DNA from: Synechococcales cyanobacterium S06
GTDB lineage: Bacteria > Cyanobacteriota > Cyanobacteriia > Cyanobacteriales > JAABRE01
Direction of reading: 5' to 3'
Assembly: GCA_011391125.1 (NCBI GenBank)
Contig: JAABRE010000017.1
Coordinates: forward strand, 1 to 64,000
DNA: 64,000 bases
In this document: positions 56,548-64,000 of the stretch, piece after piece
Layout of the letters: every line of letters starts with the position of its first letter
Numbering within the stretch: the stretch's first letter is position 1
The notes under the pieces: generated by a model
Told to the model about the DNA's origin: nothing
Databases searched by the model: none
The model's input: the letters and a program-made list of their open reading frames with translations, nothing else
Translations under genes and position numbers: made by a program

Positions 56548-56809
56548 CTGATTAATTGTTTTTTTTAATGTTAACATTTGTGCTGACTTTTTGTCATCTT
56601 ATCTAACTTAAAAAGTGGAAAAAATAGCAGCTAAAATTTAGCTTCAAATTAGATAAACATTAATTATTGGCCCTAGATTTGTTAATAATTACCCCATGGG
56701 CTAATTCAATTAAACTATCAAACAAATATCTAAAAAAAACTAAATATTTAGGGATATTTTTACTCAAATATGATAAAGTATGGATTCCGCTATTTAAGGT
56801 AATAAAAAT

Positions 56810-58138
56810 ATGAACAATTATAAGTTTTTCCTGGTCATTAATTTGTCATTTTGTTTTGGTATTCTAAGCTTTGCTCAAATTACCAATGCCCAAACAATAA
56901 CAGAAGAATTTATCCCTAAATTACCAGAAAAAGATTCCACTGAAGCCCAAGATTTAATAATCTTAAATACTGAATTAGTAGGACAAAATGAAGAAACTAC
57001 GGAGGATAATGAGCAAAAAGCTCCTAATTTTACATCTTCTTTAGGGTCTTTTTTAGGTGATGGTTTTGATGATCCAACCGCCTTACAAGGAGCGACGAGA
57101 AGAAAACCAATCTTATTAGGTTCTAATCAATCAGGTGGTTTTGCTTTACCAGATGTGCATTACCAACTTGATTTTAATGAGAGGCAAAATCTCTTATTTT
57201 CCGGTAGATTAGGCACAACTATTTTAGCTTTTGATGCTCAATATAGTAATCTTAGCAAAGATAATCCGCGTCGGGGTTGGGGTGTAGATGTTTTTAATCA
57301 GCGTTCCTATCTTCCTGCTTTTATGGAGGGAGAAACTGAAGTGACTTTAGCTAATGGTGATGATCCTTGGATTCATCGTTTAGGAACTGGTGTTGAATAC
57401 GCTTTTCCTATTACTAAAAAGTTTAATACTGCGGTGGGTATTTCCTATCAAAAAGTCTCAGTTAGGGATGATATGTTTTCCTCTAATGTGCAGTCTAAGG
57501 ATGAGTTTGGTAATAAACTTACGGTTAGTAATGATGGACAAGATTTATTATTAACTGCTAATTTATCGGCATTTTATGAAAATGTAGATGATCCCTTATT
57601 TCCGAAAAAAGGTTCTCGTATTAGAATTGGTTTAGATCAAGCTATTCCGGTGGGAGATGCGGCCATTGGTTTTACTAAAATTAGTGGTAATTACTCTCAA
57701 TTTATTCCTTTATTTAGTAAAAAGGATACTTTAATACTTAACTTTCAAGCGGGTGAAATGTTTGGCGATGTTCCTTCTTATGAGGCATTTGCATTGGGTG
57801 GTCATGGTTCAGTTAGGGGTTATAAAAAAGGGGAAGTTGGGACGGGTAGCAGCTTTGTTTTAGCCTCCGCAGAATATCGTTTTCCCCTGACAGATATTAA
57901 GTTAATTGGTGTTAATATTGGTCTTCATGGTAGCTTATTTGTTGACTATGGTAGTAATCTTGGTACTTCCGATGAAGTTATTGGAAATCCCGATGATCCT
58001 CGCAATAAACCAGGGGATGGTTTAGGCTACGGCGTGGGTTTACTAGGCAAGTCTCCCTTTGGTCCCATTCGTTTAGAATTCGGGTTTAATGATCAGGGAA
58101 ATACGCGATTTGAATTTACGATCAGCAATCGTTATTAA
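56810..58138 (+). CDS. Omp85-family outer-membrane barrel without POTRA domains
   Basis: 442 aa. Signal peptide (MNNYKFFLVINLSFCFGILS, cleavage near NAQ), about 65 residues of acidic, disordered-looking linker, then a 16-strand-type barrel. Loop-6 motif GGHGSVRGY, the FxGDVPSYEAF region, and the C-terminal FGPIRLEFGF and terminal aromatic Y are those of BamA/TamA barrels. The N-terminal POTRA repeats are absent, so it is more likely a barrel-only paralogue than BamA itself. Function unknown. Confidence 0.85.
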   Translation: MNNYKFFLVINLSFCFGILSFAQITNAQTITEEFIPKLPEKDSTEAQDLIILNTELVGQNEETTEDNEQKAPNFTSSLGSFLGDGFDDPTALQGATRRKPILLGSNQSGGFALPDVHYQLDFNERQNLLFSGRLGTTILAFDAQYSNLSKDNPRRGWGVDVFNQRSYLPAFMEGETEVTLANGDDPWIHRLGTGVEYAFPITKKFNTAVGISYQKVSVRDDMFSSNVQSKDEFGNKLTVSNDGQDLLLTANLSAFYENVDDPLFPKKGSRIRIGLDQAIPVGDAAIGFTKISGNYSQFIPLFSKKDTLILNFQAGEMFGDVPSYEAFALGGHGSVRGYKKGEVGTGSSFVLASAEYRFPLTDIKLIGVNIGLHGSLFVDYGSNLGTSDEVIGNPDDPRNKPGDGLGYGVGLLGKSPFGPIRLEFGFNDQGNTRFEFTISNRY

Positions 58139-58139
58139 T

Positions 58140-58249
58140 AGACTTCTTGCACCAAGTCAGGTAATAGGTAATAGGTAATAGGTAATAGGTAAAGAAATTG
58201 ACGCTTTCTGTAGGAAAATTGATTTTATTCTTAGTTTCTCAAGAGGTCT
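58140..58249 (-). repeat. Element R3, copy b, intact
   Basis: 110 bp with ends AGACTTCTTGCACCAAGTC and AAGAGGTCT, a GGTAATA heptamer array (4 units) and the segment GAAATTGACGCTTTCTGTAGG. It is the uninterrupted relative of the element at 15.0-15.4 kb. Confidence 0.8.
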
Positions 58250-58252
58250 AAT

Positions 58253-58345
58253 AGACATCGGGGAAAAATATATATTCCCTTGTCACCAAACCAATTCTCA
58301 GACGTACCGTGGTACGTCTGGCCTACTAATTTTTCCCCGATGTCT
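58253..58345. repeat. 93-bp fold-back element
   Basis: Perfect 17-base outer arms (AGACATCGGGGAAAAAT, 58253-58269 and 58329-58345) and an inner palindrome CAGACGTACC/GGTACGTCTG (58299-58320). No ORF. It lies between the convergent Omp85 and PP2C genes and would make a very stable RNA hairpin, possibly acting as a terminator. Confidence 0.8.
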
Positions 58346-58358
58346 CTTGTTAATTGAG

Positions 58359-59084
58359 TTAAGCTTCTTCAATCCGGGTAAGGATAATGGTGATATTATC
58401 AGAACCGCCGGCTTCCTTAGCTGCATTAACCAAATTTTGGGCGATTTCCTCTAAACTTAAATCTGATTGAAGATAACTTTCAATTAAATTGTCAGCAACT
58501 TCTTCAGTTAAACCATCACTACACAACAATAAGACATCGTCGGGCTTGACTTCTAAAGTTTCGATGTCCTGTTCTTGTTGGTCTTTTCTTCCTAAGCATT
58601 GACATAAAACGTGTCGCCAAGGGTGTACTTTAGCGTATTCTGGCTTAATTTCCCCTGATCTTAAAGCTTGAGCGACCCAAGTATGATCGTGGGTAACTTG
58701 TGTTAGTTTATGTTCACAAAAACGATATAAACGGGAATCTCCCACATGTGCTATCCAAGGTAGCTCCCGGAATAGTAAAATGACCACAGTGGTGCCCATA
58801 TCCTTGCGATTGGGGTTACGGGCCTGATCAGCTAAAATGCCTTCATTAGCTTTACTTAAAGCTTGTTCGAGTAACTCAGGGGAAGACTTGTCCGACTCCC
58901 AATTGGTGTCCAGATAGTTGCGAATTTCTGAGACAGCTATCTGAGAAGCTTCTTGGCCTCCTGCATGACCTCCCATTCCATCAGCTACGATAAAAAATCG
59001 TCCCTGGGAATCTATATAATAACTATCTTGATTGACTGATCTTAACACTCCAGTATCAGTTATACCGGCAAAGCTTGTTTTCAT
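58359..59084 (-). CDS. PP2C-type Ser/Thr phosphatase
   Basis: 241 aa from the ATG at 59084, preceded by AGTAGG; an in-frame ATG 24 bases earlier is less likely. PPM motifs: SVNQDSYYI, FIVADGMGGHAGGQEAS, GTTVVILL, AHVGDSRLYRF, VLLLCSDGLTEEV and GGSDNITIIL. The metal-binding Asp residues are all present. It dephosphorylates Ser/Thr. It is the last gene of an operon with an ABC1 kinase-like protein (27-base gap), which suggests a common target. Confidence 0.94.
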   Translation of the reverse strand: MKTSFAGITDTGVLRSVNQDSYYIDSQGRFFIVADGMGGHAGGQEASQIAVSEIRNYLDTNWESDKSSPELLEQALSKANEGILADQARNPNRKDMGTTVVILLFRELPWIAHVGDSRLYRFCEHKLTQVTHDHTWVAQALRSGEIKPEYAKVHPWRHVLCQCLGRKDQQEQDIETLEVKPDDVLLLCSDGLTEEVADNLIESYLQSDLSLEEIAQNLVNAAKEAGGSDNITIILTRIEEA

Positions 59085-59111
59085 ATACCTACTCAAATAA
59101 ATGTACAATCA

Positions 59112-60905
59112 TTAAAACATACGATCTATACGGTCAAGTCGTTTAATAATTTTCCAAAAACTAAACCCCGGAATTGTCGCTAAACAAATTACCACGATCG
59201 CCATTATTAAATATTCATTAACAAATAACATAGTGGCCGCCAAAATAAAAGCACTGGTTAACAAAGCGTAATTACTTGCTAATTGAATCGCACTGAGACG
59301 ACGAATAGCTCTTTCGGATTCTTGGGAGCGAACTCTAAGGACAATATCACCCCGTTCCAATTTGTCGATACTATCTTCAATGCGGCGAGGTAATCCCAAA
59401 GCAGAACTACCCACCGAAGCAGCCTGACGGCCAATTTCATCTAAAATACTATTACCATTAAAGCCATTACCATTAGTCATAAGCTCCATAGCGAAAGGTT
59501 GCGCTACCTCCATAAAGTTAAATTCGGGATCGAGTCCTTTTCCCACCCCTTCCAAGGTCGAAAAAGCTCGCATTACAAAGGTAAAAGTAGCAGGGAAGCG
59601 AAAAGGTTGATCGTAAGCAAGTTCGTAGAGATCATCCGTTATTTTGGCTACAGATTGTTCCTCAAAAGGTTTATCCATGAAATTATCTAACATGAATTGT
59701 ACCGAACGACGGACCGGTCCCATATCTCCCGTAGGAGCTAAAGCACCTAATTCAACTAAGGAATTGACCACGCGATCGCCATTTTTTTGTGCAATACCAA
59801 AGAGAGTTTCCATTAACTGTTCGCGGACATTACTTTTGATTACACCCATCATACCAAAATCGTAAAAAATCAAAGCACCTTCAGGATCTACCGCAATATT
59901 ACCGGGGTGAGGATCTGCATGGAAAAAGCCATTATTGAGCAATTGTTGCAAATAAGCTTTAGCTCCGAGTCTAGCTAAGAGTTTACGGTCCAAACCGGCT
60001 GCTTCGATGGCCTCATAGTGACTAATTTTAATACCGGGTAAATATTCCAGAGTAACGACTCTCGGGGAAGTATAGCGCCAATAAACCCGGGGCACTTTAA
60101 CCCAATCTTCCTTGCGAAAATTACGGCGAAAAGTATCAGCATTGCGGCCTTCGTTCAAATAATCCGTTTCTTCCCAAAGAATGCGACAACATTCATCATA
60201 AATACCCAGCCAATCTCGGCCTTTTCCCCACTTGGGATGATTTTGGAAATAATAGGCAATAGTTTTCAGAATTGCCAAATCAATGGTAAATAGTAGCTTT
60301 AAACCCGGACGTTGCACTTTTACAACGACTTCTTCGCCAGAATGTAATTTCGCCTTATGAACTTGACCTAAAGATGCAGCCGCTAAAGGAGTGGGTTCAA
60401 AAGTAGAAAAAAGCTCATTAATAGACTTACCAAAATCTTCCTTAATAATAGCGGCGGATTGTTCATAAGTAAAAGCAGGGACTCGATCTTGGAGCTTAGA
60501 CAATTCTTCCACATATTCCGACGGAAATAAATCGGCACGAGTGGAAAATAACTGCCCAACCTTAATAAAAGTTGGTCCCAACTCTAACAAACTTTCCTTA
60601 ATCCAAACTGCTTGGATTTTTTGGCGTACCTTGAGTTTTTCTTCTGTGTAACCACCGGAATAGCTCCATTTTTTACCATTGCGCCAAAACTTGAATAATA
60701 AAGTCAGGACAAAATACCAAATATCGAAACGACGGCGATTTTTAGAATAATTGGGTCGATTCCAGCGATAGGCGTTTTTACCAGCGACAGGTTGGGAATC
60801 CGGTTCGATTTTGACGGGTAAATTTATATTTTGAGATAAAGATGACACTCTGTTAACTTGGTTTTTACTAAAAAATACTAAACGAAAAACAGTTGTCACA
60901 GTCAT
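59112..60905 (-). CDS. ABC1/UbiB-family kinase-like protein
   Basis: 597 aa. ABC1 core: NLxxGPTFIKVGQ-like LELGPTFIKVGQLFSTRADL (the KxGQ motif), AAASLGQVHKAKLHSGEEVVVKVQRPG (Ala-rich loop and ATP Lys), LLNNGFFHADPHPGNI (the catalytic Asp and Asn) and FYDFGMMG. Two C-terminal helices at about 548-590. ABC1 proteins act in isoprenoid-quinone and plastoglobule lipid metabolism; the exact substrate is unknown. First base of the operon partner PP2C lies 27 bases downstream, and a small coiled-coil gene precedes it by 24 bases. Confidence 0.93.
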   Translation of the reverse strand: MTVTTVFRLVFFSKNQVNRVSSLSQNINLPVKIEPDSQPVAGKNAYRWNRPNYSKNRRRFDIWYFVLTLLFKFWRNGKKWSYSGGYTEEKLKVRQKIQAVWIKESLLELGPTFIKVGQLFSTRADLFPSEYVEELSKLQDRVPAFTYEQSAAIIKEDFGKSINELFSTFEPTPLAAASLGQVHKAKLHSGEEVVVKVQRPGLKLLFTIDLAILKTIAYYFQNHPKWGKGRDWLGIYDECCRILWEETDYLNEGRNADTFRRNFRKEDWVKVPRVYWRYTSPRVVTLEYLPGIKISHYEAIEAAGLDRKLLARLGAKAYLQQLLNNGFFHADPHPGNIAVDPEGALIFYDFGMMGVIKSNVREQLMETLFGIAQKNGDRVVNSLVELGALAPTGDMGPVRRSVQFMLDNFMDKPFEEQSVAKITDDLYELAYDQPFRFPATFTFVMRAFSTLEGVGKGLDPEFNFMEVAQPFAMELMTNGNGFNGNSILDEIGRQAASVGSSALGLPRRIEDSIDKLERGDIVLRVRSQESERAIRRLSAIQLASNYALLTSAFILAATMLFVNEYLIMAIVVICLATIPGFSFWKIIKRLDRIDRMF

Positions 60906-60929
60906 GACAACCTAGTTAAAGCGAATCAG

Positions 60930-61238
60930 TTACTGTGGGCGATATTGTTGTAATTCGGCGCGTAAACTGGCAATTTGCGCCCTTAACTCATCAATAGTTT
61001 CTTGTAAATCTTCTGAGGTTTCATTTACGCCATTATTCGTTGTCGTTGTTCCTTGACTCGCTTCCCTTTGCGCCCTTGCTTCAACCTCCACCATCAACTC
61101 TTTTAAATTTGACCTTAACTCCGCTTCACATTTCCCTAAATCGCTTAAAGTATTGGTGAGATTACTTTCTAGCTTCTCTGTTAATACCTCAGCCAAAGCC
61201 CTACCGTAAAAAAACGCTTCAATTACAGGATTACTCAT
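60930..61238 (-). CDS. Small coiled-coil protein upstream of the ABC1 kinase
   Basis: 102 aa. MSNPVIEAFFYGRALAEVLT is followed by two long helices with heptad pattern (NLTNTLSDLGKCEAELRSNL; EDLQETIDELRAQIASLRAE) separated by a Thr/Asn-rich hinge. It resembles the conserved cyanobacterial/plastid family I recall as DUF6825; no function known. It is the first gene of a three-gene operon with the ABC1 kinase and PP2C phosphatase. Confidence 0.82.
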   Translation of the reverse strand: MSNPVIEAFFYGRALAEVLTEKLESNLTNTLSDLGKCEAELRSNLKELMVEVEARAQREASQGTTTTNNGVNETSEDLQETIDELRAQIASLRAELQQYRPQ

Positions 61239-61397
61239 TGCAATAAATCTTAATAAAACTTTACTTAGAAAATTATATCTTTATTTTCGATCCGCTTGCT
61301 AGAGCAATTAACAATTAACAATTGATTCTGGCCTACATTGCTCCAAAAAACCAAATCTAGCGCTAGATTTAGATTTGGTCATTTCAGTTAACAGTTA

Positions 61398-61521
61398 TAG
61401 TAATTCCCAATAAAAATTAAACAAAAGTTTTTAGTTTGTTGTTGGACTTTAGTCCTAAGAAGCGCTAAAGCGCAACTACGAACCTATTTTTTAACTGTTC
61501 TAATCTTAATTGAAATTACTA
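61398..61521 (+). repeat. TA-flanked MITE R2, copy c
   Basis: 124 bp with ends TAGTAATTCCCAATAAAAATT and its near complement TTAATTGAAATTACTA, TA on each side, and the paired hairpins GGACTTTAGTCC and GCGCTAAAGCGC. In the 332-base gap between the RTX gene and the coiled-coil gene; the rest of that gap is AT-rich with an AATCTAGCGCTAGATT palindrome near 61362. Confidence 0.9.
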
Positions 61522-61532
61522 TATGTTATCCA

Positions 61533-61565
61533 AAAAATCCGATCGCAGGGCAAAATCGGATTTTT
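61533..61565 (-). terminator. Terminator of the RTX gene
   Basis: Stem AAAAATCCGAT/ATCGGATTTTT with an 11-base loop, five bases downstream of the stop codon, T-rich on both strands. Fourth example of the AAATCCGATTT stem class. Confidence 0.85.
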
Positions 61566-61570
61566 GGCGA

Positions 61571-64000
61571 TTAACTAACTACAAAAATGTCTTGATTCGT
61601 CAGGGTTAAACCCGTGGGTAAAGTCGCAATTTGAACCTTGGGTAATAAACCATTGCCATCCTCATCAAAGAATAATGCGCCATTACTACTTTGATACATA
61701 AAACGATGACTGCTGGTAGTTGCGGCTGCACCCAACAAAAATTGATTAGCGGGTAAGGTTGCATTAGGTGTCAGATTGCCTTCAAAACCTCCAGCCGATA
61801 CCTGAATTGTGTCATCAACAGGACTAAAATCGGTAATTTTGTCAATGGCTTCATCGGTATAGGAGAAATGGAAGTTGTCTTTTCCACTACCTCCAGTGAG
61901 AGTATCTTTACCACTACCACCGATTAAAAGATCATTGCCCGCATCTCCGAGTAAACTATCGTTACCCAAGCCACCTAACAGGGTATCATTGTCATTACCG
62001 CCACTAATGGTGTCGTTGCCAATACCACCGTTTAAATTGTCGTTACCAGCATCGCCAAAAAGACTATCATTACCACCCTGTCCTTTGAGAATGTCATTAG
62101 CAGCGCCACCAAAAATGGTATCATTGCCATTACCTCCGAGAATGGTGTCATTACTGAGCCCACCCGTCAAATTATCATGGTCAGTCGTGCCAACTAAATA
62201 GATTGGTTGACTACTAATATCATCATTGGTAATTGTGCCTTTACCTTGCTTATCGGCGATCTTAGCATTGGTGGGATTAGTCAGGTTAACAAAAAATGTC
62301 TCATTTGGTTCTACCGTCGTATCCCCAATCATCACCACAGTAATAGTTTTGCTGGTTTCACTGGTAGCAAAGGTTAAAGTACCATTACTGGCAATGTAAT
62401 CATTATTGACTAGCGCTGTACCATCGGCTGTAGCATAGTTAACTGTAATGGAATTAGTGGCTGTACCAGTACGAGTTACGGTAAAGGTCGCATTTTTAAC
62501 ACCGCTATTACCTTCGCTGATACTGACATCATTAATGGCTAGGGTAGGTAAAGGAGCGGTATCATCATTGGTAATTGTGCCTAATCCTTGGTTATCGGCG
62601 ATCGTAGCGTTAGTAGCACCACTTAGGTTAACAAAGAAAGTCTCGTTATTTTCGACAGTAGTATCACCGTTAATGACTACGGAAATGGTTTTACTGGTTT
62701 CGGTGGTGGCAAAACTTAAACTACCACTTTTCGCTACATAATCACTTCCGGCGATCGCTGGGTTAGTTGTACCGTTGGCCGTAGCATAATTAACCGTAAT
62801 AGGTTGCAATGCTGTACCTGTACGAGTGACGGTAAAGGTGGCGTTTTTTGTGCCGCTATTTCCTTCGGTGATGGTTACATTATTGATGGCAAGGGAGGGA
62901 AAATCATCATTTTTAATTATGCCTTTACCTTGCTTATCGGCGATCGTAGCATTAGTAGGATTAGTCAGGTTAACGAAAAATGTCTCGTTAGGTTCTATGG
63001 TAGTATCGCCAACAATCGGTACAGTAAGGGTTTTAGTCGTTTCCGTGGTAGCAAATGTCAAAGTACCTGATTTGGCTGTGTAGTCACTACCAGCTGTGGC
63101 TGTACCATTAGCGGTAGCATAATCAACGGTAATTTGACTTGTTGCTGTACCAGTACGAGTGACGGTAAAGGTGGCGTTTTTTGTACCACTATTTCCCTCG
63201 GTGATGGTGACATCGTTAATTTTTAGGGTTGGTAAAACGACATTCTGTAATTCAAAAGCTCCAATATCTACATTACTACCACTAATACGCGCATATCCTG
63301 ATCCCCGTTGGTCATGGGGGACAGATTCGGCTGTATTGCCATCGCCATCAGAATCACCTAAATCTGCACCAATAAAATCATCTAAACCTGCATTAATGGC
63401 TAAACTACCGGTTAATAAAGCATGAGTTTGAGTTAAACCACTATTATTTTGTAAAGGACCTAAACCAGCGGTTTTATCAGTAGCTAAAACTATATCTGTA
63501 CCTGTACCAATTGTACCCCAAGAATAAACTCCTGTCTTATTACCAATGAGGTTGTAGGCATTTCCCTGTAAAGGACCAGTTAAATCAGGGTTTTTTGTAC
63601 CAATACCCGCATTATTTAATGTATCAAAATTACCTGCAATGATAGTATTTTTAACGGTAAATGTACCACCTGCATAGTTATAAAAATAAATTCCACCACC
63701 ATTACCATAATCATCATTGTCAATATCTGCGGTATTATTAGTGATCGTTGTATTGATAATAGTAGTATTACCATTAGAGCTATAAATACCACCACCATCA
63801 TCACTAGCAGAATTGCTACTAATGGTACTATGGGCAATGGTTAAATTACCTTTCTCGTTATAAATACCTCCCCCCGAGTAATTAGTAAAGTTGTTATTAA
63901 TGGTGCTATGGGCAATGGTTAAATTGCCCTTATAGTTATAAATACCACCACCTAAATTACCTGTAGCAGAATTGTTTTTGATGGTACTATGGAAAATATT
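61571..64000 (-). CDS. Giant surface/secreted protein: beta-helix, Calx-beta, RTX (5' end outside window)
   Basis: Open from the stop at 61571 to the window edge in one frame; a start listed at 63061 is only an internal TTG. From the N-terminal side seen: parallel beta-helix repeats (GGGIYNYKGNLTIAHSTI, GGGIYNEKGNLTIAHST, GGGIYFYNYAGGTFTVKNTI), the closing signature LGPLQNNSGLTQTHALL...INAG and DQRGSGYARISGSNVDIGAFE, then four Calx-beta domains (ITEGNSGTKNATFTVTRTGT; TFATTET.KT), about eight RTX nonapeptides (GGNGNDTIFGG, GGLGNDSLLGDAGND) and a C-terminal block ending DIFVVS. RTX repeats bind calcium and suggest type I export. A role in adhesion or surface layer is inference. Confidence 0.92.
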   Translation of the reverse strand, partial: NIFHSTIKNNSATGNLGGGIYNYKGNLTIAHSTINNNFTNYSGGGIYNEKGNLTIAHSTISSNSASDDGGGIYSSNGNTTIINTTITNNTADIDNDDYGNGGGIYFYNYAGGTFTVKNTIIAGNFDTLNNAGIGTKNPDLTGPLQGNAYNLIGNKTGVYSWGTIGTGTDIVLATDKTAGLGPLQNNSGLTQTHALLTGSLAINAGLDDFIGADLGDSDGDGNTAESVPHDQRGSGYARISGSNVDIGAFELQNVVLPTLKINDVTITEGNSGTKNATFTVTRTGTATSQITVDYATANGTATAGSDYTAKSGTLTFATTETTKTLTVPIVGDTTIEPNETFFVNLTNPTNATIADKQGKGIIKNDDFPSLAINNVTITEGNSGTKNATFTVTRTGTALQPITVNYATANGTTNPAIAGSDYVAKSGSLSFATTETSKTISVVINGDTTVENNETFFVNLSGATNATIADNQGLGTITNDDTAPLPTLAINDVSISEGNSGVKNATFTVTRTGTATNSITVNYATADGTALVNNDYIASNGTLTFATSETSKTITVVMIGDTTVEPNETFFVNLTNPTNAKIADKQGKGTITNDDISSQPIYLVGTTDHDNLTGGLSNDTILGGNGNDTIFGGAANDILKGQGGNDSLFGDAGNDNLNGGIGNDTISGGNDNDTLLGGLGNDSLLGDAGNDLLIGGSGKDTLTGGSGKDNFHFSYTDEAIDKITDFSPVDDTIQVSAGGFEGNLTPNATLPANQFLLGAAATTSSHRFMYQSSNGALFFDEDGNGLLPKVQIATLPTGLTLTNQDIFVVS

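Noticed and set aside
61875-62201. 108-codon Pro/Leu-rich plus-strand ORF
   Set aside because: Antisense of RTX nonapeptide repeats.

Overview
The window is chromosomal DNA of an AT-rich cyanobacterium. The evidence is the HIP1 octamer GCGATCGC scattered through genes, an NDH-1 NdhD subunit, glycogen branching enzyme, NatD-type permease, a CrtD-like carotenoid desaturase, HemJ, a PatA-like response regulator and many heptanucleotide repeats between genes. Codon use and repeat style suggest a unicellular Geminocystis/Cyanobacterium-like lineage; this is inference only.

Layout. 0.4-7.1 kb: rpsD, a multi-PAS histidine kinase followed by a receiver-kinase hybrid, and an SbmA/BacA-type ABC exporter. 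7.4-14.6 kb: ndhD, a 1.1 kb non-coding interval with hairpins and a strong terminator, a PEP-CTERM protein, a GST and a secreted metzincin protease with Calx-beta domains. 14.7-21.4 kb: a small secreted protein, glgB, natD-like permease, TSUP carrier, gcvT and an overlooked 59-aa membrane protein, with a dense cluster of nested miniature elements. 21.8-33.6 kb: mostly housekeeping and small unknowns (5-formyl-THF cyclo-ligase, M20 amidohydrolase, MFS, PatA-like regulator, ahcY, DedA, gcvH, a degenerate MBL-fold protein, DUF362, ppa, tRNA-Gln). 33.8-45.8 kb: SF1 helicase, flotillin with its YuaF/YqiJ partner, ubiD, a nuclease-like orphan, and a UDP-glucose dehydrogenase / UDP-xylose synthase pair. 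45.8-53.2 kb: a protein with an (E/D)NVK repeat tail, mutL and a single-chain type IIG restriction-modification enzyme. 53.3-61.2 kb: hemJ, LapA-like, crtD, a POTRA-less Omp85 barrel, and the operon small coiled-coil protein - ABC1 kinase - PP2C phosphatase. 61.6 kb to the edge: the 3' part of a giant beta-helix/Calx-beta/RTX surface protein, truncated by the window.

The most unusual content is non-coding. At least four families of miniature inverted-repeat elements occur, and the window holds three separate nested insertions for which an uninterrupted or related copy elsewhere in the window serves as the empty site. Family R1 copies have core lengths of 207, 221 and 228 bp that differ exactly by the number of TATCAAC heptamers (3, 5, 6). 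Family R2 sits inside one R1 copy with a TA duplication, pointing to IS630/Tc1-mariner-type transposition in trans. R1 in turn interrupts an R3 element, and a 15-bp-TIR element interrupts another TA-flanked element. No transposase gene is visible here, so mobility must come from elsewhere in the genome. No CRISPR array, rRNA or complete IS was seen.
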